Below are positions 8,029 through 15,700 of a DNA stretch of 26,314 nt, piece by piece. The first letter of the stretch is position 1. Each line of letters opens with the position of its first letter. Origin of the DNA: JAYWFX01 sp043778575 (GTDB taxonomy: Bacteria; Patescibacteriota; JACMRA01); contig JAYWFX010000054.1 in NCBI GenBank assembly GCA_043778575.1, positions 1-26,314 of the forward strand, read 5' to 3'. The notes beneath the pieces were generated by a model. The model was given only the letters and a program-made list of their open reading frames with translations. It had not been told where the DNA came from and made no database searches. Position numbers and translations under genes: made by a program.

Positions 8029-8158
8029 TAAGTTTGTTGATACATATTTAACCAAGCTACACACAGCCACTTCAAAACTTTCTTTGGAAATCAGTTTTTG
8101 CTAAACACTCTATTAATAATTGGGTTGTATTCTGCGGTGTATAGAACCTATTTGATAT
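8029..8158. other. Short convergent intergenic region
   Basis: 130 bases between the photolyase stop and the nucleotidyltransferase stop. I see no convincing terminator hairpin with a T-run and no open frame. Confidence 0.4.
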
Positions 8159-8890
8159 CTATTGATACATCAGGTTTGCGTAATCTAAATCTGCTATACT
8201 TGCAATCGGAATCCAAGTATCATCTGTAGAAATAATCTGTATCGGGTTCGTCTTTGAATAACTATTATACATATCAGTTATATAGGATTCTTTCTCTGAA
8301 GAATCAATTTTTTCAGGAACATATCGAATCATTTTGTTTGGAAAATATGAAACAGCTATGTTAGCGAGGTTCGAAACAAACTCTTGGGGTTTTTCCACAA
8401 CCTCGATGAACATACCATCTTTATTAACGCGGAATACACCAAAACTTTTGATTTTCTCTTTATCATTAACCACCTTGGCCATTAGACATGCAATTTGAGG
8501 TTTCAAATCTATATGGTCAAAAATATTTTTAAAAGTTTCCTCACCATGTATATCATCACAGTTTTGAATCAAGTAATTAGCTGTCAAATGTTCTGGGTTC
8601 GACGACTCATACAAAGCTGTTCTCAAGGCATCAAGCGTACCGCCTTTTGGATTATACTGCCAGACATATTCAATAGGAACACCCTCAAATGAATAACCAA
8701 AGAAGTCTATAATTTGATCACCTAAATGGGATATTACAATTAAGTACTTATCAACAGCTTTATTGACCCTTTCCATGTTCCATTGAATAAGTGGCTTACC
8801 ATTAACCTTGACTAGTGGCTTCGGTATTGTTTCTGTAAGCGGATTAAGTCTTGTACCTCTTCCTCCAGCAAACATTATGGAAATAAACAT
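8159..8890 (-). CDS. Sugar-phosphate nucleotidyltransferase (GlmU/RmlA/HddC-like)
   Basis: The enzyme would join a sugar 1-phosphate to a nucleotide to make an NDP-sugar for glycan synthesis. It starts with the nucleotide-binding signature IMFAGGRGTRLNPLTE, followed by IPKPLVKVNGKPLI. Later come GGTLDALRTAL, the metal-binding-type QNCDDI, GVFRVNKDG and VEKPQEF, all in the expected order for the NTP_transferase fold. It lacks a left-handed helix acyltransferase domain, so it is a stand-alone transferase; the exact sugar and nucleotide cannot be told. An open frame continues upstream to 8986, but that would overlap rpsI and the promoter at 8907-8934. I place the start at 8890, with 8875 (second ATG) as the alternative. 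From 8890 it is 243 residues. The gene is divergent from rpsI. Confidence 0.85.
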   Translation of the reverse strand: MFISIMFAGGRGTRLNPLTETIPKPLVKVNGKPLIQWNMERVNKAVDKYLIVISHLGDQIIDFFGYSFEGVPIEYVWQYNPKGGTLDALRTALYESSNPEHLTANYLIQNCDDIHGEETFKNIFDHIDLKPQIACLMAKVVNDKEKIKSFGVFRVNKDGMFIEVVEKPQEFVSNLANIAVSYFPNKMIRYVPEKIDSSEKESYITDMYNSYSKTNPIQIISTDDTWIPIASIADLDYANLMYQ

Positions 8891-8906
8891 AAATACAACT
8901 TGACAA

Positions 8907-8934
8907 ATCATACATAATAGATGGAGATAGTCAA
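8907..8934 (-). promoter_or_regulatory. Sigma70-type promoter of the nucleotidyltransferase gene
   Basis: Read on the minus strand: TTGACT (8934-8929), 16-base spacer, TATGAT (8912-8907), each 5/6 to consensus. The predicted start near 8900 gives a leader of about 10 bases to the ATG at 8890. This promoter excludes the longer upstream start at 8986. Confidence 0.6.
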
Positions 8935-8937
8935 GAT

Positions 8938-9333
8938 ATGAGCTTATCGAAGTATTTTTATGGCGTTGGGCGACGCAAAGCATCAACTGCCCGGGCTAAG
9001 TATTATCCTAGTGAAACAGAATTAGTGATAACAGTAAACAAGAAAAAGTTTAAAGAATACTTCCAAGATTTCTACGCTCAAACAATCAACGAAGCAGTTT
9101 CAAATATTGGGATAAGGACAGGTAAAATAGATTTTTTCATCAATGGTGGTGGTATAATGGGCCAAGCTGAGGCGGGGAGGTTAGCATTAGCTAAGGCAAT
9201 GTTACTATCTGATGAAGGATTTAGACCAGTGCTAAAAATTCATAAATATCTCACAACTGATAACAGAAAAGTGCAATCAAAACGACCGGGTCTCAGAAAA
9301 GCCAGAAAAAGAGAACAGTGGAGTAAGCGTTAA
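8938..9333 (+). CDS. rpsI: 30S ribosomal protein S9
   Basis: The 131-residue protein has the S9 opening YFYGVGRRKASTARA, the central INGGGIMGQAEAGRLALAKA block and the conserved tail RPGLRKARKREQWSKR. In other bacteria the final Lys-Arg of this tail reaches the P-site tRNA. A GGAG at 8923-8926, 11 bases upstream, is one of only two Shine-Dalgarno-like sites in the window. In most bacteria rpsI follows rplM (L13), but here the upstream neighbour is a divergent gene, so rplM is elsewhere. rpmA and rpmF follow closely on the same strand, forming a small ribosomal operon. Confidence 0.97.
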   Translation: MSLSKYFYGVGRRKASTARAKYYPSETELVITVNKKKFKEYFQDFYAQTINEAVSNIGIRTGKIDFFINGGGIMGQAEAGRLALAKAMLLSDEGFRPVLKIHKYLTTDNRKVQSKRPGLRKARKREQWSKR

Positions 9334-9356
9334 TACATCTTAAATTAATTTTAATT

Positions 9357-9644
9357 ATGGCACATAAAAAAGCTGGAGGATCCAGTAAAAATAACAGAGA
9401 TTCTAGATCAAAAAGATTGGGAGTAAAAAGGTTTGGTAGTCAGTTCGTTGCAGCAGGAGAAATTCTAGTCAGACAACGCGGAACAAAATTTCATCCCGGT
9501 CTCAACGTTAAAAAAGCTAGTGATGACACACTTATCAGTCTAACAAAAGGAACTGTAAGATTTTTAAAGCGAAAGATTGTGGCATTTACTGGAAATTTAC
9601 AGACTCGCACTTTTGTTTGTGTCGATCCTCACTCTGAACTATAA
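9357..9644 (+). CDS. rpmA: 50S ribosomal protein L27
   Basis: 95 residues beginning MAHKKAGGSSKNNRDSRSKR, the diagnostic L27 N-terminus that reaches the peptidyl-transferase centre, followed by LGVKRFGSQFVAAGEILVRQ and GTKFHPGLNV. No N-terminal extension needing Prp-type cleavage is present: AHKKAG starts right after Met. L27 usually pairs with rplU (L21); here it stands between rpsI and rpmF. The leader is purely A/T (TTAATTTTAATTATG) without Shine-Dalgarno. Confidence 0.97.
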   Translation: MAHKKAGGSSKNNRDSRSKRLGVKRFGSQFVAAGEILVRQRGTKFHPGLNVKKASDDTLISLTKGTVRFLKRKIVAFTGNLQTRTFVCVDPHSEL

Positions 9645-9668
9645 TAAATTTAATTTGATATATAAAAC

Positions 9669-9857
9669 ATGGCTGTACCGCGAAGAAAAATTACTAAAAG
9701 ACGTCAAGGTGAACGACGATCACAGAGTCACCAAAAAGTTGTTCCTATTTTTAAAGCATCTTGCTCAAACTGCGGAAACTCAGTTATGCCTCATCGTGTT
9801 TGCTCAAACTGCGGTTTTTATAAGGGAAAAAAGATTATAGCTAAGCTATATGCATAA
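9669..9857 (+). CDS. rpmF: 50S ribosomal protein L32
   Basis: 62 residues starting MAVPRRKITKRRQGERRSQ, the standard L32 opening. The zinc ribbon has two complete pairs, CSNC (Cys72-type spacing CSNCGNSVMPHRVCSNC), so this is the zinc-containing form rather than the cysteine-free paralogue. It follows rpmA after 24 bases; the NusB-like gene begins 7 bases after its stop. Confidence 0.96.
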   Translation: MAVPRRKITKRRQGERRSQSHQKVVPIFKASCSNCGNSVMPHRVCSNCGFYKGKKIIAKLYA

Positions 9858-9864
9858 ATAATGT

Positions 9865-10320
9865 ATGGAGGAGTCAATTTGGAACAAAGAATTAAGAATA
9901 ATACTCTTTACTTCTATTTATCAGAATATTTTCTGGGAATATTTTCCAACTATACCTTTCTATCCCGATTGGGAAAACATTTCGGAAATATTCGAGAAAT
10001 CTTTGTCATCCTCTAATGTAGACGAACTAAATCTTCTATATTCATTCTTTCTTCTACACAAACAAGATCTTATTAACAAGCTTAAATTATTTCTCACTAG
10101 TTGGGATAAAACACATCTGATTATACAATCATGTCTATTGTGTGCATCTGTAGAGCTATCTAGTAAGCAAACAGGTAGCCCTGACAAAGTATTAGCACCC
10201 TACCTCCGTATTGCTGATAGTTTTGACTCAGGTTCAAACGTGGGTGTTGCGCACGCCGTACTTAGCAAAGTTATTGAATCCTCTGGTGATTATATTCATA
10301 TCTCGCTACCGAAGTCCTGA
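9865..10320 (+). CDS. Divergent NusB-like protein
   Basis: The 151-residue helical protein has no sharp motif, but its order of segments fits NusB. An opening helix (KELRIILFTSIYQNIF) matches 'RecAvQaLYqw'. FFLLHKQDLINKLKLFLTSW corresponds to the 'lvaGv..h...iD.lI...l..w' region. LIIQSCLLCASVEL corresponds to 'ailRlalyEll', and PDKVLAPYLRIADSF to 'P.kvaInEaielaK.f'. VGVAHAVLSKVIES matches 'FVNGVLdkia'. NusB is an RNA-binding antitermination factor for rRNA operons. Position directly after rpmF in a translation cluster supports it. The identity is low and the assignment is inference. The 3' end overlaps the convergent CAP gene by 25 bases. A start further in is unlikely because the first helix would be lost. 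Confidence 0.55.
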   Translation: MEESIWNKELRIILFTSIYQNIFWEYFPTIPFYPDWENISEIFEKSLSSSNVDELNLLYSFFLLHKQDLINKLKLFLTSWDKTHLIIQSCLLCASVELSSKQTGSPDKVLAPYLRIADSFDSGSNVGVAHAVLSKVIESSGDYIHISLPKS

Positions 10321-10811
10321 ACAACGAAGATAGTGTTCACATTATTTAATTTACCATAACCTATTCCAACACCTGTTTCACTGACATTTTGATTCAATAT
10401 ATTATCTCTATGGCTGGGCGAGTTCATCCAAGCATTAACTACATCTTGAGTGTTTGCAAAACCGTTTGCTAGGTTTTCCCCCGCAACCATATATTGGTAG
10501 TTTGATTCTTTGATAAAATCTGACCATTTTTTATTAGTAGTGGGATTTATATGTGAAAAATATTCGTGCTTGTTCATGTCTTTAACTTTCATAACGGCAG
10601 ACTCAGATAATTTCGGATTGGGTATGAGTGGTTTTAACTTTTTATTAGTTCTTTCTTTGTTTACAGCATTAATTATCTCAGATGTAGTATATTTATCCAC
10701 GAGTGTGTTAGTCTGAACATTTAGCTCTCTAGACAGAAAATAGACAAAGACCCATATTGATAACACACATACGAGAGCACTAGAAACAACCTGTGTAAAT
10801 CTAAATGACAT
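10296..10811 (-). CDS. CAP-domain (SCP/PR-1-like) membrane-anchored protein
   Basis: 171 residues with an N-terminal hydrophobic segment at about 9-28 (VSSALVCVLSIWVFVYFL) that acts as a signal anchor. Residues 40-171 form a CAP/SCP domain: EIINAVNKERTNKKLKPL, LSESAVMKVKDM, EYFSHINP, AGENLANGF, VNAWMNSPSHRDNIL and GVGIGYG. The His, Glu and His of the family's shallow cavity (in FSHINP, GENLA and SPSHR) are all present. Bacterial CAP proteins are extracytoplasmic; their biochemical role is mostly unknown, with lipid binding or surface adhesion suggested. The A-rich leader lacks Shine-Dalgarno. Its 3' end overlaps the NusB-like gene. Confidence 0.88.
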   Translation of the reverse strand: MSFRFTQVVSSALVCVLSIWVFVYFLSRELNVQTNTLVDKYTTSEIINAVNKERTNKKLKPLIPNPKLSESAVMKVKDMNKHEYFSHINPTTNKKWSDFIKESNYQYMVAGENLANGFANTQDVVNAWMNSPSHRDNILNQNVSETGVGIGYGKLNNVNTIFVVQDFGSEI

Positions 10812-10877
10812 TAATTTTTTTGTTTTTATTTATATAGGTTGAATTATAGCAATTATTATTATAACAGACAAGTCCTT

Positions 10878-11312
10878 ATGGAAAAGAAATATATGAGAAT
10901 AATTCCATTTGCAACTTGCAATGACGAGGTTCTAAACTTTAGCTATATCTTGTGTATAACAACGTCTGGGTTTGAAACCATAAAACTACCAGCTCACATT
11001 TCAAAATTACCCTATAATCATCTTCTTAGTGGAATATATGCAATTAATTGTGAACTAACAAAAACAAGAAAAAACTGGATTTTAAAAGAAATACAAAAAA
11101 GTGAGCAAATCTTAACCCCTTCTACATATAGTGATTATGTAAAAATAGAAGCTATTAGGGCAATTATTCTAACCTATTACCAGCCTAATCATAAAAACGA
11201 TATCTTGGAATTTATACTATGTTACTTCGAAGATCACAGTATTGCAAATATTTCTAAAATAGAATTTAAAACAAAATTAGATATTTTCTTTGGTTTCAAA
11301 ACAGGTTCATGA
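10878..11312 (+). CDS. Hypothetical protein, possibly a short RecO-like OB-fold protein
   Basis: From the ATG at 10878 it is 144 residues; an in-frame TTG at 10839 and an ATG at 10893 are alternatives. No diagnostic motif is present. The pattern is beta strands in the first half (SYILCITTSGFETIKL, LLSGIYAINCELTKT, WILKEIQKSEQIL) followed by helices (YSDYVKIEAIRAIILTYY, DILEFILCYF). That order resembles the OB domain plus first helices of RecO, whose strand 'lkeaelle.f..lr' is echoed by ILKEIQKSEQIL. The RecO zinc cysteines and the rest of its helical domain are missing. This is a weak structural guess, not an assignment. It converges with the next gene. Confidence 0.6.
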   Translation: MEKKYMRIIPFATCNDEVLNFSYILCITTSGFETIKLPAHISKLPYNHLLSGIYAINCELTKTRKNWILKEIQKSEQILTPSTYSDYVKIEAIRAIILTYYQPNHKNDILEFILCYFEDHSIANISKIEFKTKLDIFFGFKTGS

Positions 11313-11318
11313 AAATTA

Positions 11319-12188
11319 TCATCTGGGAATTTTTAATGGGATGGATTTGTACACACTGTAAACAAGTTTTTGTGCGGAAATGTGCGGTGTATAGATATAC
11401 ATTGCGCAAGTGATTCCATTTTGAAGCAAAACACTCTGGTTGTTAATGGTAATAGTGCTGTCAACTACATAAACGCCCTGTGAATTTTTAAAAGCATATT
11501 TGCCTCCAAGCTCGCATCGCTGAGACCATAATCTAAGAAACCTAGTGGCAAAATAAACCTGTCTAAAAAAACCCTTGAAGTATTTCCAGTTTGGATTCTC
11601 ATCGTAACAAGATTTTGATTTGTTTGGATTTTCAAAACAATAATACCCTGTAGCACGATCCATTATAAACTGTAGGTCTGCATCTAAGGCACGGGTTGCG
11701 TTCTTACCATATATTAGACCAGATTCTTTTTGTATAAGTGTTATTAATAATGCTGGGTCAACTGGCTTTGCTTGATTGTTAATACAAATTTCAGTAAAGA
11801 CTGTGTGACAACCGTTTCCAATATCACCCTGTGACAAGCCCCATATTAATTCCGCAGTTGATAAATATGTATATTTTGACAGAATTTTACTTGGTTGAAG
11901 GTGATCAGGCTTTGTCAATATTTTAGATGAAGCCATCAGATCATCATCGTTTTCAAGCGATATTAAAAATGACTGTTTAGCTAGGATACTTTTGTTTTGG
12001 GCTAAATATTCTTGAATTTCAATAGCTGAATTAAAATGTTTGTTTGTATTCACATCACTGTTTCCCAATATCATTGAAGCAGTAAATGATTGAGGCAGCG
12101 CTAGACAAGTTACCTGCAAGCCCATAATTAAGATTAAGAGTAAAGTAAAGTAAAGCTTTACTATGTTTTTTTTTACACACATTATCAT
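11319..12188 (-). CDS. Secreted lysozyme/transglycosylase-like protein
   Basis: 289 residues with an N-terminal signal peptide (hydrophobic LYFTLLLILIMGLQVTCLAL, about 12-31). The conserved core starts VDPALLITLIQKESGLI, resembling the catalytic 'P.lllallqkEs' helix of lysozyme-like hydrolases, with Glu as candidate acid. It continues ATGYYCF, KGFFRQVYFATRFLRLW and ends in QNGITCAMYIYTPHIS. This combination (RATGYgC, GFfnQVyyAarqfr, AalYiYTPh) is a recurring secreted family in Actinobacteria and Saccharibacteria-type genomes, probably acting on cell wall. Several cysteines (in GNGCHTVFTEIC, YYCF, KSCY, RCEL and ITCA) could form disulfides outside the cell. The start uses MIMCVKK; MCVKK two codons later is equally possible. 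Confidence 0.7.
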   Translation of the reverse strand: MIMCVKKNIVKLYFTLLLILIMGLQVTCLALPQSFTASMILGNSDVNTNKHFNSAIEIQEYLAQNKSILAKQSFLISLENDDDLMASSKILTKPDHLQPSKILSKYTYLSTAELIWGLSQGDIGNGCHTVFTEICINNQAKPVDPALLITLIQKESGLIYGKNATRALDADLQFIMDRATGYYCFENPNKSKSCYDENPNWKYFKGFFRQVYFATRFLRLWSQRCELGGKYAFKNSQGVYVVDSTITINNQSVLLQNGITCAMYIYTPHISAQKLVYSVYKSIPLKIPR

Positions 12189-12241
12189 TCAAGCAGTGAA
12201 ATATAAGCAGGTAGAAGTGTCAAATAAATGAACGATTTACA

Positions 12242-12532
12242 AGTTGTGAACATAATCACTTTATTTGATTTTAAAAGGAATAAAAGTAGTTATGAACATA
12301 GTTATGAACATCTGTGAACATAGTTATGAACATCTGTGAACATATAGCTCCAAAAGACGTGTTATTTTGAAGTTATGAACATCTGTGAACATAGTTATGA
12401 ACTTATATATAGTGCTCTATTTGAGTTGTCAACACTATGTGATAATTATAGCGAAGTCTCATTGTGTTATTAAAATAGTATTCCTGCTCTCAGTAATCAG
12501 TTATGAACATAGTTATGAACATCTGTGAACAT
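12242..12532 (+). repeat. Array of 12 direct repeats (AGTTATGAACAT / CTGTGAACAT)
   Basis: Two related units share the core TGAACAT. Unit A is AGTTATGAACAT (12 bases) and unit B is CTGTGAACAT (10 bases); A+B is 22 bases, close to two helical turns. Cluster 1 (12288-12343) is A-A-B-A-B with no gaps. Cluster 2 (12371-12402) is A-B-A', where A' is cut to 10 bases. Cluster 3 (12499-12532) is A-A-B. A lone variant AGTTGTGAACAT lies at 12242-12253. All copies point the same way. The pattern looks like an iteron or a multi-site operator for a cooperative DNA-binding protein. TTATGAACA matches the DnaA box TTATCCACA at 7 of 9 positions, not enough to call it one. Confidence 0.9.
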
Positions 12533-12727
12533 AGTAATATAAATATATAGTGTATAAAGTATTGGTAAGGATTATTGGTTTGACAAATTCTAAATTTTGA
12601 GTGCAATATTAGCTGAGAAAAAATAAAATAAAATAAAAACGCAAATCTACAACAAATAAAAACAATACACCGCTATTCTTTGGCTTCTAGTGAAACCCAC
12701 AATATATATTTTGTGCGTAAAAAAACC

Positions 12728-12733
12728 TATAAT
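12728..12733 (+). promoter_or_regulatory. Perfect -10 box of the rpoC promoter
   Basis: TATAAT lies 26 bases before the rpoC ATG, predicting a start near 12740 and a 20-base A/T-rich leader. No good -35 box is present at 16-18 bases upstream (the region is ATATATATTTTG), so the promoter may depend on an activator or be a weak constitutive one. Confidence 0.5.
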
Positions 12734-12759
12734 TGTAAATTATTTTTAATTTTAATACT

Positions 12760-15700
12760 ATGCCTAAAGTTGCCATCCCAAGTCATTTGAAAAATGTAGA
12801 GTCTGTTAGTCTTGAATTGATGAGTCCAGAGGAGATGATAGACATGAGTTTCGGCGAGGTATTAACTGCTGAAACTATTAATTACAGAACTGGTGCCCCA
12901 CAAATGAATGGTTTGTTTTGCCAAGCAATATTTGGCCCAGTAAAAGATTGGGAATGTGCATGTGGTAAATACAAAAGGTATAGATACGCTGGTATTATTT
13001 GCGATAAATGCGGTGTTCAGGTGACTCATTCTACAGTAAGAAGAGAGAGGATGGGGCATATCTCACTTGCTGCACCGTGTGTTCATCCATGGTTCTTGAG
13101 AATTATACCTTCAAGAATTGCTTTAATATTAGACATGAAGACGATTGACGTAACAAAAATAGCTTATTTTTCTGCATATGTTGTTACTGAAATAAATGAA
13201 GACCTACGGCAAGAGTATCTGTCAAAAATAGAGAAAGATTCACAAGTTCGAATCAAACAAGTAAAACTAGATTTTGATAAGAGATTTGATGATATTTCTA
13301 GACAGTTTCAAAAAGATAAAAGCACAAGTAATTTCGATCCTGAAAATTTGAAGACAAAATACGAATCAGACAAAGAAATCTTTAAGATGCAACAAGCTGA
13401 GTTAGTTTCAAAGATTGAAACAATTGCACAAGTTGCATATCAAGAGCTTACCTCTCTCAAATACAAGGATGTTATTACTGAAGTAATGTATCAGGAGCTA
13501 GCACAAAAATTTGGACCTGTTTTTAAAGCTGGTATTGGAGCTGAAGCAATCGATTCTTTGTTGAGCAATATAAATTTACAAACAATGTTTGATGATCTTA
13601 AGATTAAATTGTCTGTTGCAAAAGGTCAAAACAAAAAGAAACTCTCAAAGCGATTTAAATTAGTAAAAAACTTTTTAAACTTTAATACCAAACCAGAGTG
13701 GATGGTTTTGAAACGAATAATGGTTCTACCTCCAGATCTTCGACCTATGTTGCAATTAGATGGTGGAAGGTTTGCAGCTTCAGATTTAAACGAACTCTAT
13801 CGTAGATTGATAAATCGTAATAATCGACTGAGAAAATTAATTCAAATTGGAGCCCCTGAGGTTATTTTAAGAAATGAGAAGCGTATGCTTCAAGAGTCAG
13901 TAGAAGCTTTAATCGACAATTCTGCTCGAAATGGAAAGCAGGTTATGGCGTCCACTGGAGCTCGTCGACCACTCAAATCCCTCACCGATGTTTTAAAAGG
14001 GAAGCAGGGAAGGTTTAGACAGAATTTGCTAGGAAAACGTGTAGATTACTCAGGTAGGTCTGTAATTATTGTAGGCCCTAACTTAAAATTAGATCAGTGC
14101 GGCTTACCTAAGGACATGGCGTTGGAACTATTTAAGCCGTTTTTAATGAGTCATGCAATAAGTAAATCTGAAAAAGGTTTACTCTCAGAAGAGCATCAGG
14201 TCTATAATGTTCATTCAGCTAGGAGGCTTGTAGAGAGTCGTCACCCAATTGTGTATGATATGTTGGATGAGGTGATTGCTGACAAGTGTGTATTGCTTAA
14301 CCGTGCGCCAACACTGCATCGACTATCGTTTATTGCTTTTAGACCAATTCTGGTTGAAGGAAAGGCTATTCAACTACACCCTCTTGTTTGTAAGGCCTTT
14401 AACGCTGATTTTGATGGTGACCAAATGGCTGTACATTTGCCAATAACTATCAAGGCCCAGCAAGAGGCTAGAGAACTCATGCTTGCTACCAAAAACCTTT
14501 TAAAACCAGCGAGTGGTGATTTAATTATGGAGGGTAATCAAGATTTGCATCTCGGTGTTTATTACCTTACTTTTGCTCAACTTGATGGTGTTGAACCAAG
14601 ATTGTTGCCGTCGTTTAGTTCTCAAAACGAAGCTATTCTAGCTTTTAAAAATGGACATATCACTGTTTCGCAGCCTATCCAAATTAAAGGTGTTAAATCT
14701 CTAACTGCTAGAACAGTTACTACAGTCGGTCGTGTTATTTTTAATAATTGCTTGCCAGATGGGTATCCCTTTCAAAATGAAACATACACTAAGAAAAACT
14801 ATAGTGGACTTTTGAACAATTTGTATCATTCAGCTGGTCAAGATGTCACCGCGAAAACACTTGATATAATTAAAGATGTGTTATTTTTCTACGCTACAGC
14901 ATCTGGTATTTCAGCATCATGTGATGACCTAACTATTCCTGTTGGAAAGCAAGATGTGTTGGTAAAAGCTCGGGAAAAAGTTTCTTATATTCAAAGTGCA
15001 TTTGAAGATGATGGCTTAATGACTGAGATTGAGAGGTATAGACAAGTTGTGAATGTGTGGAGATCTGCCTCTGAAACCATTGCAAAAATGACAGAGAATC
15101 AAATGAGTAACGATAAAAATATTGATATCATTATCAAGTCTGGTGCTCGTGGGAATGTTTCACAGTTAAATTTGATGGTCGGTATTCGTGGACTTTCTGT
15201 TGACGCTTCAGGTAGAATTATTGAACTTCCAGCTCAACATGGTTATTTAGAAGGTTTAAATGGTCTTGAGTATTTTATCAGTATGAAGGGTCAAAGAAAA
15301 GGTCAGGCTGACTTGGTTCTAAAAACCGCAGATGCTGGATATTTGACTCGTAGGTTAGTTGATGTTGCACAGAATGTTATAGTGATGGCAGATGATTGTA
15401 GCACACTTCAAGGTGTAACTATAAACAAGGAAAATAGTGCCAGGATTAACAGAACTATATGGGATAGAATATATGGTAGATATCTGGCCCAAGATATTAT
15501 CTTTAACAAAAAGACACTAGCTTTGCGTAATGATCTCGTTGATTTTGTATTGCTTGCAAAACTGAGAGAGTACGATTTAGATAACCTCATTGTCAGAACA
15601 AGCACTAAATGTGAACTTTCCCGTGGTATATGTATAAAATGTTACGGTATAGATTTTTCTACTCATAAGCCAGTTACTGAGGGAAGCACGGTTGGTATTA

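Larger units (their letters stand above)
12189..12759. other. 571-base regulatory intergenic region upstream of rpoC
   Basis: This is the largest gene-free stretch of the window, between the divergent lysozyme-like gene (minus) and rpoC (plus). It holds, in order: a perfect TTGACA on the minus strand at 12223-12218, the repeat array (12242-12532), two copies of TATATAGTG (ending 12414 and 12552), a plus-strand TTGACA at 12580-12585, a run of AAAAT repeats (12617-12640) and a perfect TATAAT at 12728-12733. There is no open frame or recognisable structured RNA. Confidence 0.7.

Noticed and set aside
963..8080. Shared word CAGCCACTTCAAAA at about 964 and 8066
   Set aside because: A single 14-base match, one copy inside a coding region, with no further extension; most likely chance in A-rich sequence.
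8891..8986. N-terminal extension of the nucleotidyltransferase to 8986
   Set aside because: It would overlap rpsI and run through a good promoter, and the family normally starts a few residues before the GGRGTRL motif.
12242..12532. The repeat array as a CRISPR
   Set aside because: Units are only 10-12 bases and mostly directly adjacent, with no unique spacers of constant length and no cas genes in the window.
12242..12760. A confirmed chromosomal origin (oriC)
   Set aside because: The repeats match the DnaA box at only 6-7 of 9 positions, none of dnaA, dnaN, rpmH or rnpA is nearby, and base skew judged by eye follows gene strand rather than switching here. Left as a hypothesis only.
13207..13630. 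A foreign insertion in RpoC
   Set aside because: The helical stretch at residues 150-290 keeps the gene's own codon use and lies in the clamp region, which varies in length among bacteria.
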